Shown one piece after another: positions 10,236 to 21,597 of a stretch of 64,000 bases of DNA (position 1 is the first letter of the stretch; every line of letters starts with the position of its first letter). This stretch comes from Batkoa obscura. Its lineage: Eukaryota > Entomophthoromycota > Entomophthoromycetes > Entomophthorales > Batkoaceae. The position numbers and the translations under genes are program-made. The DNA lies in contig JASVEC010000018.1 of the NCBI GenBank assembly GCA_030770535.1, positions 1 through 64,000 of the forward strand, read 5' to 3'. Under the pieces are notes generated by a model. That model did no database searches. It was not told where the DNA came from and saw nothing but the letters and a program-made list of their open reading frames with translations.

Positions 10236-11043
10236 TATTAACTGATAAAAAAATAAAACAAGGCATTTTGTTTAAGCTGTATTTATATCAAATATTTAAT
10301 AATGAATTAATAAATTATTCTCATTTTGACCCTTGTTTCCCATTTAGCATGATTTATTTTCTGTTCTCAGTTATTTCGTTTACTATACTATACTGTTATA
10401 TTTACGACTGTAATAAGATTGCTATTACTATTATTAATAAACGCATTCTAAATATTATAAATCGAGAATATTCAAATTAGTTTTCAATACTTTATGTCTA
10501 AAACACGGAATTGCAATAAATAATTTATTAATATAGTCTGCTGTATAAAGCTGATTAATAAAAAAGGAAATAAAAATCTTCGATTCATAAATTAATAAGA
10601 TATTATGATAAAAGTAAAAATGTTTAAAATACTCTTAATTGGTAATAAGGATTTATTTCACTTTCAAAAGTATAGTTTATTAAGTTTATTAATTAATTCC
10701 GCTTATTAAGCTCATTTCGCCCATTTTGCACTTCCAGAACTCTCTTTAACTTCAAATGGGGATGTTTTTTTGGCTTCATTGTTTTTTCCATTTTTAAGCG
10801 CTATTTGAGTGGAAAAATTGTTAGTGAAATCCTTAAACACAAAAATATATCCGCAAATTGTGAAGCTACTCAACATTCGGTTTGAAGTTAAATAGATCCA
10901 ATATTTGCATTGCTTAAATAAATGTACAAACTGCAGTTTAATATTTAATTATTCAAGTGAGCTCTAATTACTAAATTAACCAATTATATTTAGTATATAC
11001 AATGTAAAAATGCTTTAGTTTTTATTTTAGCTTTCAATTAAAA
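10236..11043. other. Intergenic spacer with one MITE
   Basis: Apart from the MITE at 10758-10854, nothing is recognised. A 70-codon frame at 10268-10480 lacks any family resemblance. Confidence 0.5.
10758..10854 (+). mobile_element. MITE-like element, copy 7
   Basis: Forward, 97 bp, from GGGGATGT to ATATCCGC. It is flanked by AAAT on both sides (10754-10757 and 10855-10858). One of the best-preserved copies. Confidence 0.87.
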
Positions 11044-11526
11044 ATGGATTCTATCATGTATAATCAAGAAAGAAAAGGGACAGATGCTAATAATAATATC
11101 AAACTAAATGGAATTACAAATACAGACGAGGTTATAAATGAGGTTTACGAAATAATAGAACTTTATAATTCAATAAAAAAGAAGACAAACAGCCAAATTA
11201 ACGAACTAAAGATTAAGGAGCAAGGTAATCTTATTTATAATTTAATCATAACAGTACTAAATGAAGTATTAAAAATAGATGTTGCTAAAAAAGTGGAAAA
11301 CGATTTACGCTTATATAGTAAATACGTAACTAAAGTTAATGAAATTAACGATGAGAGTTTGAGGATTAAATATAATAGGGAGATATTTAAATTATCCAAT
11401 AAAATTCAAATAAATGAACAGCTTCTTTTAAATGTAACTGAAGAAGTGGATACTTTAGAGAATGAAATCATCGAAATAGAAAATAATCTTCTTACAAATT
11501 ATATTCCTTCTGATCCTAATGTGTAA
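11044..11526 (+). CDS. Coiled-coil protein of unknown function
   Basis: 160 residues, mostly heptad-patterned Leu/Ile/Val between charged residues. It is predicted to be almost entirely helical coiled coil from about residue 30 to 150 (for example NKIQINEQLLLNVTEEVDTL). I do not recognise the family. Small subunits of kinetochore, BLOC/BORC or Mediator complexes look similar, but nothing decides between them. A good splice donor (GTAAGC) overlaps the stop codon and a TTTTAG acceptor lies near 11720. The reading-frame phase that would give the most protein-like second exon does not match that donor, so the C-terminus is uncertain. It faces the convergent OMA1-like gene. Confidence 0.55.
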   Translation: MDSIMYNQERKGTDANNNIKLNGITNTDEVINEVYEIIELYNSIKKKTNSQINELKIKEQGNLIYNLIITVLNEVLKIDVAKKVENDLRLYSKYVTKVNEINDESLRIKYNREIFKLSNKIQINEQLLLNVTEEVDTLENEIIEIENNLLTNYIPSDPNV

Positions 11527-11828
11527 GCTTTTACCTTCTCTATCATATTTAATAATATTTTTTAGTTTGAAGATAGAATTATGTCATAGGTTAGGCTTTT
11601 ATTTACTTGATCATGGAAATAAGAATGGGAATGACAGAAACTATAAATTACAAATATGTGGTATTTTATTCAATAATATAATACAATATAATATATCCTA
11701 AAATAATATACTATTTTAGGTTCGGACAATTTGTCATTATCTACAATTACTATTACAGATATCTTAAACTCTTCCACTTTAGATTTTGATACAATTAATG
11801 ATATTTGGGATCGTTGCTAGCATTAATA
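11527..11828. other. Gap between convergent genes
   Basis: It may hold an additional exon of the coiled-coil gene (open stretch about 11722-11820 ending TGC-TAG) or simply its 3' untranslated region. Nothing else is seen. Confidence 0.4.
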
Positions 11829-13127
11829 TTATTTACGAAATATATTAATATCATTCCAGCCTATCTCTTTATATATAGGTTCCCAATCTTTAAAGTTATA
11901 AGTCGATATTTGTCTATTTTGAAGGTAAATTGGAGAAACAATTGATATAATTGACTCAATGAACTTAATTCGAAATAAAATATCTGGATGTGAATTAAAG
12001 ACGTGCCTGTTGTTATTTATTTTATTTAAATTACTATTGTCATCCTTATTTTCTCTTTCATCCTCTTTTTCTTTCAGCAATCTATTCCAAAATTTTATGC
12101 TACTATTTGGATTATAGCCTGCTCTGGACATTAAAAAAATAGCACCTTTATCCGCTTCTAGTTCTTGTAATCTTGTATATGGATATAATAGAGAGCCTTT
12201 AGAGCAATTCGATAGTGTTGGGCCTAATATTTGTTTTACTTTTGGGAATTGAGATGAAACAAAGTCAATAATGCCTGCTATTACAAATAAAAAGTTATTA
12301 CTTAGGTCCGTTAAACTTCTTAATTCGGCATTATGACGATATAATATATGAGATATTTCATGAGCTAAAATAAATGCAAGCTCATTAATTGATTTAATAA
12401 ACTTTAATGTTTCACTTGTTATTATTATATGTCCAGAAGATAACACTTGTGCTTGAATAGTATCTTCATCAGTAATAATTATTTCCCATTTTTGATTTAA
12501 TAGCTCGCGTTTATTAAACTCACCAGTAACTGACAATAGTTCGAAAATAATAATCCTTATCACTGCTAATAGCTCTTCAGTAACAATATCATAGTTTATG
12601 TTTAAATTGGGTCTATATTTATCAAATAAATCCTTGATTTCTTTGACTTCACTCTTTTCGTTATTGAACACAAGTCTCCATCTTTGGCCATATTTACTAT
12701 ACTCGATACTTATTATTATCATTATAGATAGTAATGCTAATGGTATACTAACGAATAAAAAGGTAAATTTTGGATACTTTTTAAAGACTCTAAAAGCATA
12801 AAAGAATGGTATTGAGATTAAACTCATTCTACTTGCTAAATTAACTAATGAAATTATTATAGTTGAATTAAACTGATTTTGTCTTGTTGAATGAAAATTT
12901 AAACTTAAGATAACATTCAAATTGCTGTTATGTTTCATACCAATTTTATTATTTAATAATAAAAAGTTCTTATTTAGTGCTCTAGAATTGTTTAAATCCT
13001 TATTATGTTTGTGATATATATGCTTAATATTTACATTTAAGTTCAACTGTTTATTATAATTTGTGATGTTCTTATTCAAGATTGTAAATTTACTTATTTT
13101 ATTTAAGGAATTTAATAATAATCTCAT
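11829..13127 (-). CDS. OMA1: OMA1-like mitochondrial M48 zinc metalloprotease
   Basis: Single-exon, 432 residues, peptidase family M48C. The zinc site is HEISH at about residue 255. The downstream zinc-binding Glu is in ELEADKGAIF near residue 323, followed by the usual MSRAGYNP. The N-terminus is basic and Asn-rich with few acidic residues, as for a mitochondrial presequence. A transmembrane segment follows at about residues 120-142. The segment KYGQRWRLVF and the C-terminal SHPDILFRIKFIE correspond to family positions (tail: HPshxxRIxxLE). In yeast and animals OMA1 sits in the inner membrane and cleaves stress substrates such as OPA1/Mgm1-type proteins. The closely related Oma1-like peptidases without a stress role are the alternative. 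Confidence 0.85.
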   Translation of the reverse strand: MRLLLNSLNKISKFTILNKNITNYNKQLNLNVNIKHIYHKHNKDLNNSRALNKNFLLLNNKIGMKHNSNLNVILSLNFHSTRQNQFNSTIIISLVNLASRMSLISIPFFYAFRVFKKYPKFTFLFVSIPLALLSIMIIISIEYSKYGQRWRLVFNNEKSEVKEIKDLFDKYRPNLNINYDIVTEELLAVIRIIIFELLSVTGEFNKRELLNQKWEIIITDEDTIQAQVLSSGHIIITSETLKFIKSINELAFILAHEISHILYRHNAELRSLTDLSNNFLFVIAGIIDFVSSQFPKVKQILGPTLSNCSKGSLLYPYTRLQELEADKGAIFLMSRAGYNPNSSIKFWNRLLKEKEDERENKDDNSNLNKINNNRHVFNSHPDILFRIKFIESIISIVSPIYLQNRQISTYNFKDWEPIYKEIGWNDINIFRK

Positions 13128-13355
13128 TTTGAATATTAAATGTTGATTTACTAACCCAATATTATATCTGAATTTATTATTTTACTATTTATATTTATAT
13201 AAGAAATCAAAAAGAATAATTGAATTTTTAATTTATAGTATTTTGACTTAGCATAATAATTAGATTACTATTTATTTTAATGATTTAATGTAAAAATTAA
13301 GTCACATTATATAGCTAAAAACTCAGAATAAAGATTAAGCTTATGTATATTCTAT

Positions 13356-14408
13356 TTAATTAATTTGATAATAGCTAGTATTATAGCTACTAACATCAAA
13401 AATCATACTTTTTAATGAAACAAAAACATCATCGTGTAGAATCAAGACAAAGATGGCATCAAATAAGGGCATTAAAGATCTTAAAATTGAACAAATTAAG
13501 TCAATTTCTGGGTTAATCTTTATTTTTGACAGTGTATATGGGATCAACGTCACTAGATCTGGTATAACAGTCAAGGTGTATGAAAGCAAAATGATAAACG
13601 CTTTAACAATGATAAATATTAATGTCTTTTTAATATGACTATTATAATTCAAGTAAAGTAAATTATTATTTGAAATGTAATTATTTATATTATTGTTATT
13701 TATATTTATATTTATATTACTATTACTATTACCATTAATATTATTACTATTATTATCATAATTAATCAAATTGGATAGTAAAATGGAATGACATTTTTTA
13801 TAATAATAATATATTAAACTCAAATAAGAATAATAAATAATAAATAAAAATACAAATAGTTTGATAATGAAGAATACATTAAAAAATCGAACATAGATGC
13901 CTGCTGATAATGTAGTTTGTTTTTTTCTTAATAAACAGTAGCTTTGGATTGGCATTAGCTTTGGTGTCGATAATACTAAGTTTACTACTAGCAGGATGAT
14001 ATTGATTAAAAAATTAACTATAATAATAATAATGATATATTTTTTTTTGACTTTCTTTTCTTTAACTATAATATAATACCTTAAGAAAGACAGCAGAGAT
14101 AATAGCGATAAATTGTTTAATAAGTAAACGTACTTTATGATACTTTCTATCCAGCATAAAGTACTATTATTGTAAAAATACTTGTTCTTAGTCGCTAATA
14201 CTATAGCTGAATTGAAAAATGAAAACGTTGAATAGATAAAGTCTAGGATTGATAGTAGCTGAATAATAACAATGTCATTACTTCTCCTCTTACTCGCCTT
14301 CAGTTTACTAATACTTAGCAACAATAAGATATTTAATGCTACCGCTATCAATGAAAATACAACTTCGATGGCTAGTGCTGTCGTTAAATAAACAGATTCA
14401 AATCTCAT
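13356..14408 (-). CDS. Seven-transmembrane receptor-like protein 2
   Basis: About 350 residues from the preferred start MRFESVYL at 14408. The frame stays open up to an ATG at 14516, which would add 36 mainly hydrophobic residues, possibly a signal sequence. It has seven hydrophobic segments, and is paralogous to the gene at 9294-10235. Shared marks are the helix-3 Cys (TLCWIESI), the outer-loop Cys (QSYCLL), LRYYIIV after helix 3, TPKLMP, SYTLTV-x-DL-x-TLIPYTL, and PLFDAIFVLILHDD in helix 7. The third inner loop is stretched by an Asn-rich run (about 13670-13760), consistent with a tolerant, G-protein-facing loop. Function is inferred from topology only. The two receptors flank the coiled-coil and OMA1-like genes, which suggests a local duplication. 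Confidence 0.68.
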   Translation of the reverse strand: MRFESVYLTTALAIEVVFSLIAVALNILLLLSISKLKASKRRSNDIVIIQLLSILDFIYSTFSFFNSAIVLATKNKYFYNNSTLCWIESIIKYVYLLNNLSLLSLLSFLRYYIIVKEKKVKKKYIIIIIIVNFLINIILLVVNLVLSTPKLMPIQSYCLLRKKQTTLSAGIYVRFFNVFFIIKLFVFLFIIYYSYLSLIYYYYKKCHSILLSNLINYDNNSNNINGNSNSNINININNNNINNYISNNNLLYLNYNSHIKKTLIFIIVKAFIILLSYTLTVIPDLVTLIPYTLSKIKINPEIDLICSILRSLMPLFDAIFVLILHDDVFVSLKSMIFDVSSYNTSYYQIN

Positions 14409-14662
14409 TGTAGTAGTAAAAATAAACAACAGAAAAACAAAAGCACCTTTTTTGACAGTCAAGTCTAATCTCAAAAGAACTGGACTTGCTTTAAATAAGC
14501 TTATTCTTAAGGGCACTATGAAATCAATTAATTATACAATTCAACAAAACAAGAAATTTTTATTATGTTACTAATTAAACTATTAAAAGAAGATTCCAAT
14601 CAAAAAAACGAAAATAAAAATTCATGAATAAAAACAATGAATATATTTTTACAACTCGAAAA

Positions 14663-16129
14663 ATGAATAAATTAAAATTAAATAGTCTAATAGGATGGGA
14701 ATGCGAATTATATTGGGGAAATCAATTAAGTAATAAGCAAATAACTTTTAATTATAATACTTATTTTATTAGTTACAGCTACTATTATAAGTGAAAGAAT
14801 AAGCCAAAATAAAGAAAAGGAATATTATTTACACTTTGGAAATTGTAAGCAACTGTTGATATGAAAACACTCTTTTAAGAAATATAATAACATATTATAT
14901 AGTAGATACAAAATATGATCAGTGGGTTAATAAAAATAAAATTGAAACATTTTCTGAAGGAGAATTTTCTTATAACCTGAAACAAGATAAAGGAAATACA
15001 TCAAAAAGAATAATAGCAGTAAAATACTTTAAATCATTTTTAAATCATTTCTAAGATTTTATATAATAAACTATATAGCATTCAGAAAGAAAACCATTAA
15101 CCTTTGAAGAATATCCAATAAAAAACGTATATAACGTATTTATGAATGATCACTTTATACCTTGCTATTATCCTTCTCCGTATCCAGATCATTATTATTA
15201 TGTCAAAACTTTATTGATTTGTCATTATTGTTTTCAATATTTTCAATATACTAATCCATATGAAGAACATTTAGTAAGTATTATTTTATTATTACAATTA
15301 TGTAATATAACAACATTAATAGAAAAAATGTAACATAAATAAATATCAAGAACACCAGATAGTATATTGTACAGAAAACGAAATGATAATGAAATTGGAT
15401 GGAGAAGAAGAAAAGGTAAATTAATATATTTGGTTATTAGTATACAGTTAAAAATTATAGTTGTTATGCCAAAATTTGTGTTTATTTTCAAAACTATTTA
15501 TAAGCCATAAAGATATTTGTTATTCACTCAAAGGCTTTAATTTTTATTTATTGTTTGTTAAAATTAACGATATGTTTCAACCTGTAGCTTATTTCTCGAA
15601 AGTAAACATAATATATACTACACTACATTGTGCATTTATTTATTTTTAAGGAAAAAGAATTTAAAGGAAACAATCTGGCTTGCATTTTGACTTTCCCCGC
15701 TTTCCAAAACAAAGGCTATGGGACTTTATTGATCGAATTCAGTAATACATTTTGTTTGACAATGATAACAATAATAACGTAATCATATCCTTTTTAGGCT
15801 ATAAATTATCAAAAGTGGAGGGTAAAATGGGATCAGCAGAAAGGCCATTATCTAAACCAGGGTATAGAAGTTATTTAAGGTACTGGATGAATAGTATAAT
15901 CGATATATTATTGAACTATCAAGGTAAAATAACGCTTGAGCAAATATCAAAGTTAACTTTTATTACTGAAAACGACTTGTTAATAGCATTAAATGAAATG
16001 GAACTATTAAACAACACTAGTTGGAATGAACCTTTATTATTAAATAGAAACGATATTAATTTAATTATACAAAAAAGGAGGATTAAACTGATATCCCAAA
16101 ATATCGATATAAATAAAATTTTTATTTAA
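14663..16129 (+). CDS. MYST-family histone acetyltransferase
   Basis: Spliced gene of about six exons. Order: a chromo-barrel (exon ending YYLHFGN, then KYDQWVNKNKI, like the DEWV motif of Esa1/Tip60); the C2HC zinc finger (ICHYCFQYF..EEHLKKC); then the acetyltransferase core (LCQNLCLFSKLFISHKD, ACILTFP with the conserved Cys, acetyl-CoA loop QNKGYGTLL, and GSAERPLSKPG with the conserved Glu). Introns include GTAAGT at about 15272, GTAAAC at 15601 and GTAATA near 15745. The family acetylates histone H4/H2A in nuclear complexes (NuA4 for Esa1). Sequence is more diverged than usual for ESA1 (KINDMFQPVAYFSK for the expected TEYDxxGxHxVGYFSK), so it may be another MYST paralogue. It is divergently placed to receptor 2. 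Confidence 0.85.
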
Positions 16130-16408
16130 TAAAAAGTGAATTTAATAAGAATAGTTTTATACATTTGATTTTTAAAGATAAACTTAATTAAATATTATCA
16201 TAAATAATTACTTTTCTCTCCGATTTTTTTGATCTTTTTGTTTGAGGAGATTTAGAAAATACACTAAAAAACGAATGATATTTTTATAAATAAATTTAAT
16301 TGGTGTAAAAAATATCACCATTTAAAGTGGAACCATTTACTATTTACTATAAAAAATAAAATATATTTGAATAAAATATATTATTTTGTTACTAAAAGTA
16401 TTATTAAA

Positions 16409-18382
16409 ATGGATGTTAAGAGTAATTTTATCGAACTTGACAAAAATATGTTAAATAATCAAAAAGTATTTAATATAATAAAATATAATATAATATTTTT
16501 TAATCATAAAATCATTCTGTAGTTCATAGATTATGAGTATTTAGTTATTGGAGCAGGGATATTTGGGGCAGCATTTGCAACAACAATGGCAAGGGAAGGA
16601 AAAAAAGTATTATTGATTGGTAATTGAAACAATAACGATATTGAAAGAATAAAATAACAAGATAATAGAAAGAGATTTAAAAGAACCAGATAGAATAGTA
16701 GGAGAACTATTACAACCTGGAGGCTTAGAAGTATTGAAAAAACTAAACTTAGAAGATGCTTTGGAAAACATTGACTCAATTCAAGAAGACGGCTATGCTA
16801 TTTTTTTCAAAGGAAAACCAATTACTATTCCCTATACGAAAGATGAAAACAATGAACAATATCATGGTAGGAGTTTTCATCATGGTAGATTTATAACTAA
16901 CCTTAGGAATTTGGCTAAAAAAGAAGAAAAGTAATTATTATTAGATAAATAAAGTAATACTAATGATTATATAGTATTACGATAGTAGAAGGAACAGTAA
17001 ATAAGCTGATATATGATAAAGAAATGGATAAAGTATTAGGAGTACAATGTAAAGTAGGGGAAGAAATAAAAATGGTAATAATATATTATAATATAATATA
17101 AATAATATAATAATATATAATTAGTTTTTTTCATCAATTACTGTTATTGCAGATGGTTGTTTTTCAAAATTCCGTAAAGGTTTAGTTACAATGGAACCTG
17201 AAACAACATCTCACTTTGTAGGGTAAATTAGTTCTTATTTTAAATAGAAAATAAATTAAATATAAATAGGTTTATACTAAAAAATGCTGAATTACCATAT
17301 AAGCATCATGGGCATGTTGTATTAGGCAAAACAGGACCAATTTTATTATATCAAATATCAACTCCAGATACACGTGTTTTAATTGATATTGCAGGAAAAT
17401 TACCAAGTATATCCAATGGAGACTTAAAAGTAACTATTATAACAATCAATCTTAAGATTTAATTAATAATAAATTTTAGAGTTATTTATTGGAAAAAGTA
17501 TTAAGCGAATTACCTAAATCACTTCAAGTAAATATAATAGTAGTATTTTTAGTACAGATAATAATATTAGCAATTTTACTAGTCAAGTTTTAAATCAGCA
17601 GTAATGGACCAAAAACCAAGAGTAATGCCAAATTCATTTTTACCACCTACACAAAATGCTTTATTCCCAGATGGCTTAATAATGGCAGGGGATGCTATGA
17701 ATATGAGACATCCATTAACAGGAGGTGGAATGACAATAGCATTTCAAGATATTTTAACTTTAAAAGACTTATTAGAATCAACTTCTAATCAAAAAAATCT
17801 TAAAGATTTACTTTATCAATTCCATTGGAAACGTAAATCAACAGGTTCAGTAATCAATATTTTAGCAAATGCCTTATATGCTTTATTTCAAGCAGAAGAT
17901 GGTAAATACTGCAATCATCTTATATTATTAAGTACAAAACTGATTATTTATTAGATCCAAATTTATTTTTATTACAAGAAGGTTGCTTTGAGTACTTTAA
18001 GTTGGGTGGTATTTGTGTGGATGGCCCAATCAACTTTTTATCAGGGTAAACATAACTATAATAGTATAATAATATTTATTAACTTTTATTATAATATAGT
18101 ATTGATAGTAGACCATATTATTTAACATATCATTTCTTTAGAGTATGTTTATATGCTCAATATTTAATGGTAGTACGTTCCCCATTTTATTATCAACCAA
18201 TAGCATTTATCGAATCATTTAAGCTATTTTTTACTGGTTGTAGAGTAATATTACCATTGATCATTAAGGAATTTAAAAATATATTTGTTGTTTCACCAAT
18301 AGTAATAATAATGTTACCTTATTTCTTAATGGTAGTATTATTTGCATTAATACAATATTCAATGTATTCAATTTATAAATAA
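16409..18382 (+). CDS. ERG1: Squalene epoxidase (squalene monooxygenase)
   Basis: Converts squalene to 2,3-oxidosqualene with O2 and FAD at the ER membrane, the first oxygen-requiring step of sterol synthesis. The gene is split into about nine exons by 40-90 nt introns. The first intron (from GTATTT after NNQK) leads to FIDYEYLVIGAGIFGAAFA, the Rossmann FAD motif. The family signatures ERD, GELLQPGG (two exons later), DGCFSKFRK and the FAD-binding GDAMNMRHPLTGGG are all present. The C-terminus has two hydrophobic helices (about 18220-18370), as in the membrane-anchored fungal and animal enzymes. The ATG at 16409 is chosen because it splices in frame to the Rossmann exon. Its presence argues for an aerobic, sterol-making cell. 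Confidence 0.95.
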
Positions 18383-18483
18383 AATAAAAATATAATGTTA
18401 ATAAATATAATTTTATTCTTTACTCTTTATTTTTCTAAAAAAAAGTTTAATGAAGATAAAATAAAATAAAATAAAATAATTAC

Positions 18484-19130
18484 TTACTCATCGTTTAAAT
18501 CTACTTCTTGTACTTTGGTTAAAAATGCATTAGAATTGATCCATTTATCCATCCCTGCTTTATTATTTTTTGAATTGCTCTCTTCGTTTTCGTTTCTAAT
18601 ATCTTGTTCAAGATCTAAAGTAGGATCCTTAGTTTGATTTAGCCTTGAGCTAATATAGTTATTCATATGGTGCTCCATATTCAATAATATTGTAGAGTTA
18701 GTAAATGATTCCATCGCTTGATTCTTTTTTACTTTTTTTTCTTGATTTTTATTCAAGTTTCCTTTAACTCCCCTTTTAGGTTTAATTAATGAACGTAATT
18801 CTAATAGAGTTTTTATTTCTTCTTCACTATAATCGTTATTAAATATTAAACAATACTCATAAAAATCAAAACTTACTTTATTTCATTTTCGATTTTATCT
18901 TGCTCATTTAGTGAACCCTTTTCATCCCCCTTTTTATCCTCCTTTTCTTGCTCTTTACCTTCATCTGGATCGATTTTTCTCTTTCTTAAATTCTTTTTAA
19001 TACTAGTATCCCTTTTTTTAAACCTAAATCCATTTTCTTTCTCATTTATCTCTTCTTCTTTGTCATTTATTTGATTTCCTTTACTGTTTATTTCTTTTGG
19101 TTTTTCACTCTTCATTTCATTTTCATTCAT
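18484..19130 (-). CDS. C9orf78/Tls1 (HCA59) family nuclear protein
   Basis: Two exons separated by an intron at roughly 18821-18874 (GTAAGT..TATAG). The N-terminal part is Lys/Glu-rich with GFRFKKRDTSIKKNLRKRK, then EEEIKTLLELRSLIKPKRG, then MEHHMNNYISSRLN. This order (basic FRxRxxxKNLRKR, xLLELRxLxKxxxG, a 'HMxxYIxxRL' helix) is that of the C9orf78/Tls1 family. Those are spliceosome-associated nuclear proteins; in fission yeast Tls1 affects splicing of telomere-protein transcripts. The stop at 18484 overlaps a strong donor GTAAGT. Splicing to an acceptor TTTTTTTTAG near 18437 would replace it with a short ending (stop near 18413). It is convergent with ERG1. Confidence 0.6.
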
Positions 19131-19300
19131 TTTGCTTTTGGTTTAATAAGTGATAAAAATAAACAAAAGCTCATTTTATTAGATAGTTTTAATCCTAAAT
19201 GAGCATATTTTATTGGTTGAATTTATCTCAAGTTTGTTTTTAGAATCAAAAAACTAATTGAGATTAACTTATTTTTTAGATAAAAAGATAATAATATAAA

Positions 19301-20535
19301 ATGTTAGTTAATAATTTAAATAGAAATTCAACTATTACAAAGGTAAGGTGACAATCAAACTTGATAATAACTTAATAAATAACACTTGAAAGATTATTAC
19401 TCGAAGCTATGCTTCAGTTAAAGGAAGCGGTAATAAGAAGAACAAAAAAACTCGTAATTTTGGAGCTATATCGTTTAAAGAAGCAATGAATATATTAAGA
19501 GTAAACAATAATAATACGAATAAAGCAATTTAGCTAATCATGATTGTTTTAAATTAAAGAGTCACGACTTCGATGCCACTAAAGATAAAACAATTGAATT
19601 AATGGTTCGCTATGATCGTAATAAATATAATAAAGAGCTATTAGGTTCAGTTATATTACCTAAAGCCATGAACCAAGACTCTATTGTTTTAGTTTTTGCT
19701 GAGGTAATAATAATCTAAACTATAAGTAAGTAACAAACTCATCTTTTAAAAAAGGGTAAAGCAGCTGAAGAAGCAAAAGCAGCAGGAGCTGATATTGTTG
19801 GAGGAGGTGAGCTTATTCAACAGGTAATAACTAAGCTGATGAGAATTTACCGAGTTATAATTTCATTCAATTAGATTCAAGAAGGTTTAATTGAGTTTAA
19901 TAAATGTATTTCTACACCTGCTATGTTACCACAAGTAACTAAAATTGCTCGTGTTCTTGGTCCTAGAGGTCTTATGCCAACAGTTAAAAAGGGTAACTTT
20001 ATAGTGTTTTTATGAATTGTTGTTAACAACATTTAGGAAATGTAACAAATGATTTAGCCCCAGCTATTATGCAATTCAAAGGTATGTTCGATTATAAATC
20101 TGATCATACTGGTATGGTACGTTTAGGTAAATTAACTAACATTTATCATGGAACAATATATTAAAATTATAATTCAGGTATAGCTAAGGTATAACTTTTA
20201 TCATTTGGTGAAAAAGTGTCTTAATTTAATATTATATAGCTTGGATTTAATGACCAAGAAATCCAAGGTAATTGTAAGATCAATATTAAAAGATACAAAT
20301 TAACCTTAAATTAGATAATATCCAAACTGTTTTGAGTTCAATCTATGAAATCGGTGCTCCTTCTGTCAAAAAAGGTAATGTTTTATTATTAAATTTATTT
20401 ACTATATATTCATTTGGTTTAGGTTTCTTACAACAAGTATGTATCTCCACTAATCAATTACCCGGTCTTTTAGTCGACGATATTATTGCTAACACTGTTT
20501 CAAAATACAAGTTATTGCATTCTCAAACTGAGTAA
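19301..20535 (+). CDS. MRPL1: Mitochondrial large-subunit ribosomal protein uL1m
   Basis: Bacterial-type ribosomal protein L1 made for the mitochondrion, where uL1 forms the L1 stalk that helps eject tRNA from the E site. About nine small exons with 45-75 nt introns. The first two exons give MLVNNLNRNSTITK and then IITRSYASVKG, a basic, Ser-rich start with RSYAS that looks like a mitochondrial presequence. Core signatures are GKAAEEAKAAGADIVGGGEL, then CISTPAMLPQVTKIARVLGP and RGLMP, the uL1 family motif. The C-terminal exon ends KYKLLHSQTE. It is distinct from cytosolic RPL10A, whose motif is RILGPGLNKAGKFP. It is divergently arranged with the C9orf78-like gene, about 170 bp apart. Confidence 0.92.
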
Positions 20536-21593
20536 ATAAAAATTGATAGATAGACTTACATTATGTTACAATGATATAAGCAATAAAATATAGGATGAAT
20601 AACATAAAAAGTTAAAGTTAAAGTTAAAGTTAAATAATGGACTAACGTATTATTTAGTAGTATTTAAAAAATATAATTCTAAATTAATTTACTATAACAT
20701 TTTTAATTATCATTATAAAAACATCCTGCTTTAAGGTAGTTTTGATTTGTTATAAAACCAATTGGGCGCATTTTTTTATATTTCTCTTTTAAACAGGCAG
20801 TGTTTTGTTTTTTTTTAAAAAGATTTATAGATAAAAGGGGGTATTGGATGGAAATAGTGAGAAATGATCTAGTAATAATACCCTAGGAGTATGCTTTTTT
20901 TCCAAGAATTCAACTGATATTTATTCAACTTGTATACTTTAACAATAAATAAGATATATAAGAAATTAATAATGCAAATCATATCTTAAATCAACTTCAA
21001 TTTACTATGAAAATAAAGTAAAAGCAACATACAGGGATGTCTAAATTAGTTTCAGAATTTGAAAATCGATCTAAATTTAAGTTTAAATTTGTAAGTCTTT
21101 ATTATATGGTTAAATTTAAAAAGCTTGAAATTAAATCTTTTTATTTAACTTAAAAGACTTATTTCAACTACTTTATTTTTTTTTAAATAATTAATTTTTT
21201 TAATTATATGTTTTATATTATTTTTATTTTAATAAAAATAAGATGCAAGCTTTTATAACTAAATTTTAATATAATAAGGAAAAACACATTATACAAACAT
21301 TGTAATTCATTTGTATTATTTTTAACAATTGTTTATAATAACCCAGAGCTTATGAAGTTTCATGATATAATGATAACAATAAAATTATTAGAATTTATTA
21401 TTCTAATAATGAATTTAATCAAATAGTGTAAAAATTAATATTTCAAAGGAAACAAGTAAAAACCGATAAATGACACTACTATCAACTATAGCTTTAATAT
21501 GTTTTTTTAAATAAAAGTCAACATAACTATTTAAAAATAATTAATAATAAAATACTAATATTATGATCTACCATTAAAATATAAAAAAACATC
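20536..21593. other. Intergenic spacer
   Basis: No gene is recognised. A fragment ending AAAAAAACATCCCTG at 21584-21597 resembles a MITE right end, immediately left of the solo LTR. No tRNA or spliceosomal RNA is seen. Confidence 0.5.
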
Positions 21594-21597
21594 CCTG

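Noticed and set aside
10268-10480. 70-codon hydrophobic frame
   Set aside because: Low-complexity composition, no homology signal, next to receptor 1's upstream region.
16531-16779. Minus-strand hydrophobic frame
   Set aside because: Antisense to the FAD-binding exons of ERG1.
16409-18382. Origin from anaerobic gut fungi (Neocallimastigomycota), which are also AT-rich and Asn-rich
   Set aside because: Squalene epoxidase, OMA1-like protease and a mitochondrial ribosomal protein imply an aerobic cell with respiring mitochondria.
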